Origin: Gnetum montanum
Lineage: Eukaryota; Streptophyta; Gnetopsida; Gnetales; Gnetaceae
Assembly: GCA_015680685.1 (NCBI GenBank)
Contig: MNCI01022307.1
Location: forward strand, 861,942 to 925,941
Direction of reading: 5' to 3'
DNA length: 64,000 nt
Shown here: one piece after another, positions 45,966 to 56,809 of the stretch
How positions within the stretch are numbered: position 1 is the first letter of the stretch
Layout: the number at the start of each line of letters is the position of its first letter
Notes under the pieces: generated by a model
Told to the model about the DNA's origin: nothing
Database searches by the model: none
The model's input: the letters and a program-made list of their open reading frames with translations, nothing else
Position numbers and translations under genes: made by a program

Positions 45966-46497
45966 TGATGATGTGTGCATTTATATAGATTTATGAAGGA
46001 TTAGTGTCAATGCATATATGCTAATGCATCCAAGGATGCATCAATGGGGATGTGTTGACGAGCATGTGTCAATGTAGCTAGCTAAATTAGAATTCATCAT
46101 ATATGTTGAAACATTGTATATTGATTAGCTACAATATCACATATGCTATAACATAGATACTATGTTACATCTACCTCAACACATCTCAGTTGGCTACTAC
46201 ATCCTAAATACTATATTTTATATGTTGTATCATAGATGCTACATCACATCTGTAACTTAGTTACATTGACCTCATCAATGTAGCCTCATGGACATAATGT
46301 CTTTATTTGGATATAAATATGCAAGCATCCACTTTGTATTTAGCACCATTTGGTTAATAGTTTAGTTAAATTTTTGTAATTTTATTCTGTAATCTTAGCA
46401 AATAGTCAGTGAGTGCCTGTAGCTTGGATTTGAATTAAATGCACATGAACACTTATGATTCCTATTGTTGAGTGTAGGGGACACTTGCCACTTATCA
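45966..46497 (+). repeat. Old Athila-type LTR, plus strand (tentative)
   Basis: The right end, GAGTGTAGGGGACACTTGCC then ACTTATCA, matches the sense-strand end of the A, B and D LTRs (GAGTGTAGGGGTACCTC.CCACTCATCA). The left end is placed at TGATGATGTG by the family's terminal motif. Tracts TGTTGACG and TGTCAATG recall the A LTR, and a TATA-like ATATAAATA is at about 46312. The bases on either side (AATGC, AGAAT) do not form a target duplication, and no primer site follows. It may be a 3' LTR or a rearranged solo LTR. Confidence 0.4.
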
Positions 46498-47860
46498 AGA
46501 ATTAAATGGTATGAAAATAAAATTCATATGGTTAATGGGACTGAGAAGACCAACAATTTGCTACTCAGCTTTATAAAAAATCAATAGAAGATTAAATACT
46601 TAACAAAATATGGAAATTTAGAATATTTTTTTAGATTAGGTATTAAAATATGATGCTCATGTACAAAAAAGAAACATTTCATAGTTATATATAAATGACC
46701 CAATATATAGGGTTTACTACACCATTAAAGCATTACCTAGTTTAATAACTAGAAAAAAAATGAGAATAGTACTTGGCATGAATGACTTGAATATTATGTT
46801 TTGCATCACATTATTAGTTATAAAACTAAACTTCAATTATGAGGTAGATAACCCAAAATTTTAATAAACACATATCATGATGTTTGATTATAAACCAAGA
46901 ATGCGAAGAAGAAACACATATTAAGAATGTGAATAAGGATCATAGATAAATGTAAGTTAATGCATATAAATACTTGATTACAGCCAAGATGAGAAAATTT
47001 AGTAGGATGAAATAGGAATATTTTAGTGACATCATTAGAAAATAGCCTAGATAGTTTTGGTAATGTTTTCATCATAAAGCCTCCTCATCTTTTAATTTTT
47101 CTTTTCAAGATATATGTTCATTTTATCATCAAATTTGTATAGGAGAAGCAAAGATGTAATATATTCTAAGTATTGAATTGGAAAAGTAATTGAAAAATAG
47201 GGAAGCAGATCTAGATCTAAGCATAAGATATGGAAGTTTCATAAAAGCAAATAATCAACAAGGTATAGAAAATATTGATCTAAAATAAAAAAAAGTTGAG
47301 CAACAAAAGAAAGAAAAGTTAAAATAAAAATTTGGAAAATAATTAATATTAGATTTATGAAAATCAAATTTTTATGATAGTTTTTTTAGTCTAAGAATAG
47401 GTTGAAAATTTAGCTTCTTTAATAGATTTTGCTATCTTGAGTTCTCTACCTAGGTCTATAAAGTCTTATGTATTGGATGATCATAGGATACTAGGATTAA
47501 GATCATTAGATGTATTGGACAATGTTTGGCCTTATGTAATGGACTAAAAGCTTAGAGCTTTCTCATCTAAGATGTTAAGACATGAAAACATGGGGATTTT
47601 AGAATTAGCATGGACAACTACCTCTTGATCTCTATATTAAAAATGGATCTCTTAATGCAAGATAGAGGGTACAATGTGATGGTAAGCTAACCATAATACA
47701 CTTAAGATAGCATTAATACTTGAAAATTTTCTAATAATCATTAAAAATTTCTTTGATATAATACAATTACATGTAGAAAAAAGAATCTTAATTTCTCTAA
47801 TAGTATCTGCTCAAGCATTGCTAAATAAAATTATATTAGAGTTGTAGTTAAAGTATGTAA
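46498..47860. other. No recognisable gene
   Basis: AT-rich; no protein family recognised in six frames by eye. Confidence 0.5.
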
Positions 47861-47861
47861 C

Positions 47862-48640
47862 CTATTTCTCTATTTTAAGGTGTTCAATAATAGCCCATGA
47901 AATGACATTGAATATAGTTTTATTATCCATAGAAGTTATATTCTTTTGAGCTTTGGTAAGGATTCTAATTGGAAGAATATGGGTAGAAAGCAATGGTGGT
48001 TCCTTAGAAGGAGTTTGGATTGAAGAGTAAGATGGTGATGGAATAGTATAGGAAAAGGTAGGAGTAAAATCAATTGAACATGAAGAAGTGGAAAAGGGTA
48101 GATCATGCCTTGGTAAGGACAAAGAGTCCATAGCCTTGGGATGCTAGTATGTAGAAGGGACATCATAGTATGGTTTTAGATGAATCATGAAGCAAGCTCT
48201 ACACATTGTTTGATGATGATGGTTAGGAACTTAAAGTAAGGGAGCTATTGTCTATGAGAAGATTAATGAAAAAAGGATTTTTATATCTATAAGAGCTTGG
48301 TTTTGAGGTTATTTTTGGATTGTTGTAAAGAAAAACCTATTGAATAATGAAATAGACTCAAGAATGGTCATCTTTTAGTTTCAGTTAAAAGGTAGATATT
48401 ATTTTGGAATTTTCATTTAAGGGATCTTAAAACATCTACATCTATTGATTATTAGATTGTACCAACTTGCTAAAAATAATTTCCTTTTTCTCTACAAGAG
48501 CTTATATGTTATTCTTAAGTGCATTACATTTATCGGTTTTATGTTTTGTAAATTTATGGCAATAGTAGAATATATTAGAATTGTATCACTTAGGGACTAG
48601 AAAATCATCTTGCACATTTCATGACATGTCTATGACTAAA
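47862..48640 (-). pseudogene. Ty3/gypsy (Tat-like) gag-protease relic
   Basis: Minus strand near 48510-48570 reads YYCHKFTKHKTDKCNALKNN, the C..FH...H.T..C..LK signature at the end of Tat/Ogre gag proteins, followed by LVEKGNYF. Further left, 47862-48131 is a serine- and proline-rich 89-codon stretch like the linker before the protease. Several stops; no LTRs assigned. A different family from A-E. Confidence 0.55.
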
Positions 48641-49039
48641 GTTTGTAACTTCTTGAGTTGGGCCCAAGTCTATTCTAGTAGCTACTTTAGAGTTATGTAT
48701 CTCTCATTGAGTATCATGTTATATAATTAGGTCTATATCATGGAAAATTAATGATACTTGAATATATCCTTTAGGCATCCTTCTTTGTTGAGTCTAGTCT
48801 GACAAAGTTTGTTTTGTATCTACTAATTTTTATCCCATAGTTGCATTACTAGTTAATGCAATTAAGGATCCTTGTGCATATTGACTAATAGGAAAAAATA
48901 TCTATGTTACAATAGTAATACCAAGATTCGCTAAAATCTAACATGAAATTGAGCCAAGAAACCTCATGGCTAATAAATAGTTTAGGATAATGATTGAAAA
49001 AGTAATCAATAATAAACACATAAGTATGATAACTTCGAG

Positions 49040-49480
49040 CATAGTGTATAATGCTTGGTAATCCCAACAGTGGCCATTTGGTACACCCAGTAATTATTAC
49101 TTGGTAACCTGGTAGTGTTAATATAAGTTCAAGATGTGTACAGGAAATGGGTACGACTAGCTATGTTAGGATAGTTACTTGTAGAATTGCTAAGTAGTTA
49201 AAATAGTTCATTAACAACCATTTATATTTTCACCAATACTTAAGCTAAACACATATAAAACATATAAACATAAATAAATATCATATGCCTTAACTCCCAC
49301 TTAACCACACCTAAGAACCTACATAAGTGAGAGTTAGGAAGACAATGATCATACATGTAATTTAGTCACAATATTTGTTTATAGGCATACTTAGGAACTA
49401 AGTCCATATAATTTGATCATATTGGTAGTGCATACTTGTGATTCATATGGTTGGACGTAGGGACTACTCACTGTTCATCA
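49040..49480 (+). repeat. 5' LTR of element E (3' portion)
   Basis: Sense-strand LTR sequence in the same order as the A and D LTRs: CTTGGTAATCCCA (49054), TACTTGGTAACC (about 49100), CAAGATGTGTACAG (49130) and, at the end, ATTCATATGGTTGGACGTAGG with GTTCATCA at 49473-49480. The part left of about 49040 could not be aligned. Confidence 0.7.
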
Positions 49481-49498
49481 TCGGCATTATTGCTAGGA
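49481..49498 (+). promoter_or_regulatory. Degenerate primer binding site of element E
   Basis: TCGGCATTATTGCTAGGA in the place of TTGGCACCGTTGCCAGGG, directly after the LTR end. Confidence 0.65.
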
Positions 49499-49640
49499 AC
49501 GTAGTTTAGCTAAGTGCACTAAGTAGGGAAAAGATAGTAGGGAAAAGATAGTGACATCATACAAAGATATTGTAAGGATCATTCAATGATAAATCATTAA
49601 GGAGATAATAACAAGAACACTATTTTTAGCAAAAGCTAAC

Positions 49641-51400
49641 ATGGCTTCTTCTCATAAGGATGAATCTCCATCATTTTGTAGAACTAATCAAAGATAAGAG
49701 ATCCAAAAAATTCTCGACAGCTTTGTGTTATTTATACCCATCCACTCCAAATTTCACTTTTATCCTACATTAGGGTGAGTAACTATGATGGAGGGATATG
49801 GAAGATAACATTATGTTGCCTCCTAATCGATAAATTCCTATCATGCTAATGAACAATCTCATTAGGCTAGGCATCACTATACATAATGTAGAGCATGATG
49901 TACATGACCACATTTACCAAGATTATCACCCTACCAATGCCCAACAAAAGAAGGATTGGTAGATGGAAGCATGATAAAAGGCCTATAAAGGTAAGAAGGT
50001 CCCAACCTAGTTATCCTTGTAGTAGCATAAAGAAGGCAAGGACTTCTTTTTGAGTTAACCCCAATACATAGACTCTTCTCCTTTTTATGATGAGGAGATC
50101 CTTAACCAAAGGTTTCAATTAATTATGGACAACTTGGGTGAGGAATAGAATGGTTCTCAAGATCAAAGGTCTTCAAAAGATAATAACTAAAGCTACTTAT
50201 TCAAAAGTAAGGATAATAATAAGCACAAAGATAAAGAAAAATAAGGTGACTAGGACAAGGACTGAAGAAGAGGAACTAGTAGGTGTTGTTTTGGTGTTGG
50301 TTCTCCTTCTTCCTCATCCTCATCATATTCCTCCTCCAACTTTGATAAGAGGAACAAAGGTTGAGATAGAAGAATGAATAACCATGATTAGGATGGAGAT
50401 GAATAGTAGGATAATGATGATCGCAGATCCTATTGGGATGACCAAGAACACTAGTAAGGATAACAACAAAGGGAAAAGCATCATCATGAAAGAATACATA
50501 GCAAGGCTCATCATAGACATCATGGCCATGAAAAGAGCCACCTAATTATCTTGACTATGATGAGCCTATGTTGGCTACCTAAAATATGTTAAACATTTTA
50601 CAGGTAGTCAGAATTCCAACAAGGCACTTAAAAGATAGTCAAATCAAGAGATTGGACATGAACAATATTCCTAGATTTAAAGGGGATTGTAACTTAATCC
50701 AAAAAACCATCTACAAGCCCTTTATAATGCTTATGCCTTACAAAACATTGAAATTGAATGGTAGAAATTGAAACTATTCCCAAAGACATGCATTAAGGAA
50801 GCTAAAAGCTAGTACTAGTTCTTATAACTAAAATCTATTTACCGATGGAGTACAATTTTGGAGCTTTTCAATGATAAGTACCAAACCTACTCTAGAGTGC
50901 CCAACTTGTAGAGACAGATTTAAGGATGGAAACAAAGAAATCATAAGTCCTAAGATACAGCCTTGGGCAAGTACTATTCTCTTCTACATCGATGCCTAGG
51001 CCATGGATACTCCTAATGGAATGAATTGGGCTTAGGAATGAAATAAGAAAAACTCGTGGGGCATATGCCCAAGGGAGACTTTCTAAGCTATAGGTTCATC
51101 AAATCCACAAGCTAATAGACCAAGTGGCCAAAGAAGAAGGTGGACTTAAAAAACATGAAAGTGCAAAAGAATACAACTAGGATTCATCCATTCACAAAAG
51201 GGAGGTGCATTTCTGTGATATTGAGGAGGAGACATTGTTTAATGAAGAGGTGTAGAGGAAAAACTTGATGATATAAAAATCTATCATTGAAATATTAGAT
51301 AAGGAAATAGGATGTGGAACTCAAATAAGAAGTTGCAAATATCTCTAAATATTGTAGAGGAATGAAGAGACCGAGGAGGTAGTGGTCAAAAAAGAAAAAA
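49641..51400 (+). pseudogene. gag of element E (decayed)
   Basis: ATG at 49641 (MASSHKDES) matches the starts of A and B. The core VVRIPTRHLKDSQIKRLDMN is open in 50586-50771. Matching pieces of the downstream core (FNDKYQTYSRVPNL, YSLLHRCLGHGYS-like) follow at 50860-51010 with several stops, then a charged tail (KREVHFCDIEEE) near 51200. Confidence 0.75.
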
Positions 51401-51699
51401 GAAAAAGGATACAGAACATGGATACTATAAGAGCAAGGGTAAAGTTTTAGTAGTATGGGAGGTTGTAGATTCTAAAACAAATTATGATGATTATTGCATT
51501 TTCTAATATGAACACCCTAAGGGATGTTGTCCAATGTTGTCACACATAGAAGAATCTGGGATGTACACTTTAAATCATATATTGGCAAAATGGTAACGAC
51601 CCAAGTGGTTGCCTTATCCACTAGGCAACTATAGGCAGTAGTTCCACCAACAAATGTAGTATCTGAGTGGAGCATCTCCTCAACCTCAGGAGTAGTATT

Positions 51700-52640
51700 A
51701 GTAGTTACAACACCCATAGTCATGGGAAATGCCACCATCATGGAAGTAATATCCTTACAGAGAACCTAATTTTTATGGATACTATGTTCAATAGCTTGTA
51801 TTCCTATGTGACTCCTCTAGCCATGCTTCCTTTTCTTACCAATACTATCTTCTAGAATACTACAGAGCACTTTCCTCAAGGGGGAGTCTCATTTGTTCTT
51901 CCATCCTCCTGAACACCCATCAACTCTTACATCACAACCAATCATACCTTTTCTTCCTAGTCCATCTATGCAGGGTGAAATTCCTACATAACCATAATAA
52001 AGAAATGTTGTGAGGATAGTGAATCTATACCTGGATATTCATCCAAGTGGTCCTAAATAAAAGCCTCACAAAATGTCATTCTTCAAAACTAGTAACCCCA
52101 CAAAACCCCTACAAACACTTGTGGCTACTAACCTTGCCGCCTTCAAACTAAACATCTCTCCAAATCTACACTATCATGTTGACCCATGTGGTCATAGATT
52201 GGATAAAGGCTAGGCACCTTTCTAAAAAGGGATATAATCCAAGAAGTCCCCTCATCTACTTACAAATTGTAGGAAATGAACAATGTAAGGCTTTTTTGGA
52301 TTTAGGTTCTAAATTCAACTTAATTTTCCAAGAAATGTATATGGCTTGGAACCTACCTCTAAAAAGGAGCAACATCATATTAGAGCTGACATATCAGTCT
52401 TTGGACTTAGTGGAGGACATTGTGATCACTGTTTGTGGATGATCCTATCCTACTGATTTCTTGGTGATCCATGTGGAAAATTATAAAGGATACTTCCTAT
52501 CATTATGGGAAGGGAATGGTTAAGCACAATAGATGCTAGGATAGGGATTTGAGACATATCCTTGAGAATTTCTAAGGAAAAAAAATTTGTTAAGGTTAAG
52601 AAGAAGAAAGTTTCATGCATTGCATATAGTGCCATAGGGT
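51700..52640 (+). pseudogene. Linker and aspartic protease of element E (decayed)
   Basis: The P/Q-rich linker (51700-52150) leads into the open stretch 52176-52442: VVIDWIKARHLSKKGYNPRS, LIYLQIVGNEQCKAFLDLGS, MYMAWNLPLKRSN. The active-site D-S-G is D-L-G. The C-terminal part (GWSYPTDFLVIHVENYK-like, IMGREWL) continues after a stop at 52440. It matches A and B. Confidence 0.75.
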
Positions 52641-53099
52641 GCCATTACGTGTAGAAATTGTGGACCATCAAAGACACATCAATTCAAGCATGTAATCAGT
52701 GTGCTAAAACAACAATGATTAAAAGGCACCTATATGAAATAGTCATAAAACAAGAAGGTATATAATGGCTGATAACAAATAATCAAACTAAATCAACCAT
52801 ATGCATGAAACTAGATGAGAGCCTTACTATCACCCATGTTGAAAGCATGAATAAAATGGAGCAACTCCATAACCAACTCTCTAATACACAAAGTGAAATA
52901 AATTGGGGAGATTTAGAGATCCATGATAACTTCAAGTAAATGCTCATTGAACTAAAAGCTCTATCAGTGGGCATGAAATGTGCTTTTCTTAATAAGGTAA
53001 GTTGGTAATCATCAATGCCAAACTTGCTCCTACACAAAAGCATAAATATGCCTTTGCCTAATCATATCATGAGCTTACAGGAATAGATTCTCAAATATT

Positions 53100-53930
53100 C
53101 TAGCTTCGTATCTACACAGACTCCTTTATCAAGCCAAAGAGACAACCACAATAATGATGGAACCCTAAGCTCAAGTAGATTATCAAGGAGGAGATTGAGA
53201 AACTCCTCAAAGTTGGGTTCATCTATCCAATTATGAATAGTAAATGGATTAGCCTACTTGTTATTGTTCCAAATAAAAAAGACAAATGGAGATTCTACAT
53301 AGACTTTCAACTATTAAACATGGAAACATACAAAGATCACTTTCCATTGTCATTTTTGAACCAAGTGTTGGACATCATAGCAAGGCATTACTAATATAAT
53401 TTCTTGGATGATTATAGTGGCTATAACCAAATCTAGATAACCTTGGAGGATCAAGCCAAAACTACATTCACAAGTTCTTGGGGGACTTTTGCATACAGGA
53501 AGATGGCCTTTAGCCTATGTAATGACCTTGCTACATTCCAATGATTGGTCCTCAGCATATTTCAATAGAAAATTGTTAATGATGTAGAAGTCTTCATGGA
53601 TGACTTCTCTACCTATGGGGATAAATTTAAGCAAGCCTTGGACCACCTTGAGTAATTACTTTAAAGATGTGTGAAGACCAATTTGAGGCTCAATTGACAA
53701 CAAAGCCATTTAATGGTCTAAGAAAGCATTATCTTGGGAAACATTATTTCTAGCAAAGGGATCAAGGTAGACCTAGAAAAAGTATGGGTCATCCAAGGAA
53801 TCACCAAGCAACCTAAAATGATGAAAGATGTAAGGTCATTCCTTATTCACATAGTTTATTATAGGCACTTCATCGAGCACTTCTAAAAAATCGCTAAATT
53901 GTTAGTGGAGCTGACATGTTTCACTTGCAG
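53100..53930 (+). pseudogene. Reverse transcriptase of element E (decayed, FMDD kept)
   Basis: KLKQIIKEEIEKLLKVGFI-like start (53165), NGKWISLLVIVPNKKDKWRF (53240), LLNMETYKDHFPLSF, LDDYSGYNQI (53405) and MAFSLCNDLATFQ (53505). The active site FMDD is at 53593-53604, then STYGDKFKQALDHLE and the thumb part to LLVELTCFTC (53910). Many stops. It keeps both catalytic aspartates that A has lost. Confidence 0.8.
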
Positions 53931-53989
53931 CTAGGAATGCAAAAGTGCATTGTAATAACTAAAACGAAGCTCATATAAACTCAATTATT

Positions 53990-55690
53990 TGGATCCCTAA
54001 CTAGTCTAGGTCATTCCATATCATGACTAATGCATCTAATTATGCTTTTGGGATTGTGCTTATATAGTTGGATGATCAAAAATGTCCCTACCAAATCCAT
54101 TATATAATTTGAAGCATTGTCAATGTACAATTAAGCTACCCCATCACTAAAAAGGAGCTCATGGTAGTGGTGTATGCGTAGAAAAATTTAGGTACTATGT
54201 GCTTAGATATCAAGTTTTCATGCACACAGATCATAGTGCTATTTGGTTCCTCATGAACAAACAAACTATGAGCCCTCATGTCATACAGTGGCTAGTGATT
54301 CTTTAAGAGTTTGAACTTACTATGGTAGATCAAAAAGAATACTAAAAATATGGTCGATGACCACTTAGTTCAATTATGTGGAACAACAAAGAGGATGAAG
54401 GACCATTATCTAATCAATTTCTAGATGAATTCCTCTTTACCAAAGCTATTGTAGCTCAACATCCCAGAGATTCTAACTAGTATGATCACATCTTCTTCTA
54501 CTAACTCACTCAGGAGATGCCACATGAATGGGATAGTAGGAAGAAATAATAGTTTCTTCATCAAGCCAAACACTACATGGAAATCAAGGATAACCTCTCT
54601 TAGAGTTGTGCTAATGGCCTAGTACAATGGTGTGTACCTGATGTTAAGCAACTTCAAGTTTTCTAGAATGCTCATGAAGGCCCTTGTGGGTTACTATGCT
54701 AGGAGGAGAAAGACCACTAAAATCCTCATGGTAAAATATTATTGGGAAAAAAATCTTTAGAGATGTCCTTCAATTCTTCCATTCTTTTGAAAGATACCAA
54801 AGAGATGGATGGATGATTACATGAATGGAAGGACCCCAACAATAGATTCAACCACTAGATCCTTTTGATCTTTGGGGAATTAACTTCATGGGACCCATAA
54901 ACCTTATGCCCAATAGAAAGGCATATCTCATCATTTCTATTAACTATTGCATTAAATAGGCTAAAGTTGCCATTTTCATTAATTGTTCATCCTCTACAAC
55001 AGCAAGGTTTGTATAAAAAATATGATAAATAGGTTTGGTGTGCCAAGGGCACTAATATCTAATAATGGAACACATTTTACATATGCCACTTTTTGAAAAT
55101 TGATGCAACACTAGGGGTAGAACACAAACTCACAACTCCATGTTACCCCTAAGCCAATAGTCAAGCCATACTCACTAATAGGAAAATAACTAAGATACTA
55201 ACATGTATAGTTCGTAAGTATAGGAAGGAATGGAGCACCAAACTTAACGATGCTCTTTGGGCTTATCGATCAACATGAAAACTTACTATTAGTTATTCCC
55301 CTTATGAGTTAGTGTATGGAAAACTCCCTACTCTTCCTATTCAAGAAAATCTTCGTACACTTTCAACAGCCTATGAACTCAACATTAATTTTAGTCTAGC
55401 CCAAAGAAAATGATTAATGAACTGAAACATGCTAGAAGAAAACCAATTAGTAGCCCTATCCTTGAATGAAGTGCACAAGGCACATAGCAAACAACGTCAT
55501 GACCTCAAAATAAGAAAAGTTAAATTTTAATTAAGAGAGAAGATTTTCTATTGGAACCTCATGCATGTACCTCAACACATAAAATTTTAAATGTTATGGA
55601 ACGGAGCTTGTATTATCCATGTAACTTTTTCATCTAAGGCCATGACAATTTACCATCCTTGTAGCTCAGACAAATGATTGCTAGTCAATA
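53990..55690 (+). pseudogene. RNase H and integrase of element E (decayed)
   Basis: RNase H: ELMVVVYA-like tract and RYYVLRYQVFMHTDHSAIWF near 54200. Integrase: NAHEGPCGLLC (zinc-binding part, 54670), INFMGP-like tract (54890), GVEHKLTTPCYP (55110), NRKITKILTCIVRKYRKEW (55180-55240), ALWAYRST, SPYELVYGKLPTLP and a C-terminal tract with HDLKIRKVKF (55500). Broken by more than ten stops. The coding end is near 55690. Confidence 0.8.
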
Positions 55691-55756
55691 GGCAATAAGT
55701 AAAATCTTTTTTAGAATCAACAATAACTAGTGACAAGAACATCTTAACTGATTCTT

Positions 55757-55824
55757 AATAAGTGTATTTTATCTTCCAATAAGTGTATTTCATGCCACTT
55801 ATTATTGGAAGAAATGCACTTATC
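55757..55824. repeat. Long imperfect hairpin next to the D insertion
   Basis: CTTCCAATAAGTG (55773-55785) pairs with CACTTATTATTGGAAG (55796-55811), with three extra bases; outer ATAAGTG (about 55758) pairs with CACTTAT (55817-55823). It lies just 21 bases left of element D. Confidence 0.65.
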
Positions 55825-55845
55825 TTAATTCAAAGATAACTACTT

Positions 55846-56618
55846 TGATGAGTGGTGAGATACCCCTAAACTCAACCATACGAATACGAGTGTTTCACGC
55901 ATGATCCAATCAAACTCTATAGATGAGCTAGTTGTAGTATCTAGATAGTTACTTGTAGGTCACAGTTCGCTATCTTCCCACCTGGACTAGTATTATCTTT
56001 GTCATGTATGGTTTATTCCAAAGTGAGGTATATGATGTGTTCCTACACTAATGCTACTCCTGGGTGTGATGGTAAATAATATCAACTAACTAGGAGAGGG
56101 AGATAGTGAGAGAGAATCTAAACTAGCCTAAGTGTGATGAGCATCCGTTCCTTAATCATCTGTACACATCTTGGACCTCATGCATGACTAGCACTGGGAT
56201 TACCAAGTGTAGATCCTAGGTACGCTACTGGGTTACCAAGTAGTCACACTTAATGCTTGTGATTAAGTTGTACTCATTTTGCGTTTAACAAGAGTTTAGG
56301 GTAAGAAGAGATATTAACTAAGAAAGCAATAAATAAAAATTAAATAAATAATTAAACTAAGTAAATGCTACAATGATGAAGTAATCTCGATCTTTATTTC
56401 TAGTCATGTGCGTGTCCAAGTATGTCACACTCAAATAAGGATGTCGTACAATTACAATCATCACATTGCAGACATGCACTGGGATACTTAAAACTGAACA
56501 CTTAAAGATAAGAACTAAAAACTTCCTACCAGATCTATCTACCTCTTATTTATAGATGAGGAGATAGGCTACGATATCACATATGCGATATCATGGCCAA
56601 CGAAATGATAACTCATCA
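55846..56618 (-). repeat. 3' LTR of element D (773 bp)
   Basis: TGATGAG to CTCATCA on the plus strand. Matches 63290-64000 very closely, including CTACACTAATGCTACTCCTG (56044) and the TTACCAAGTAGTCACACTTA tract. TATA box at 56547-56554. GATATC half-palindromes (ACGATATCAC, TGCGATATCA) lie between it and the U3 end. Confidence 0.92.
56547..56554 (-). promoter_or_regulatory. TATA box in 3' LTR of D
   Basis: Minus strand TATAAATA followed by AGAGG, about 64 bases from the U3 end, as in B. Confidence 0.7.
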
Positions 56619-56634
56619 TACCCCCATGACTGAA
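56619..56634 (-). promoter_or_regulatory. Polypurine tract of element D
   Basis: Minus strand TTCAGTCATGGGGGTA abuts the 3' LTR; identical to that of B. Confidence 0.82.
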
Positions 56635-56809
56635 TGAAAACTCGTCCTCGAGTTCTAGTGAGAACAAGCTTCATTGATTACACAGTGGATAGGTATGGGA
56701 TTATTGAAGGGTGAGAATGGTTGCATGTCACAGTGTGGAATCATAACAAAATTGAGACACAACACAAAGAATGCTAAAGAAAATCCTACAACTACAAAAT
56801 TGATGGAAC

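Larger units (their letters stand above)
48600..55845 (+). mobile_element. Element E: Athila-type retrotransposon, plus strand, cut by element D
   Basis: Plus-strand order: LTR end (49480), degenerate primer site, gag, linker/protease, RT, RNase H, integrase, up to 55845 where D is inserted. The 3' LTR of E must lie beyond D, outside the window. All domains match A and B. Very many in-frame stops, and a primer site with about five changes, show that this is the oldest Athila copy here. The 5' end of its LTR could not be located; 48600 is estimated by alignment with the D LTR. Confidence 0.82.
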
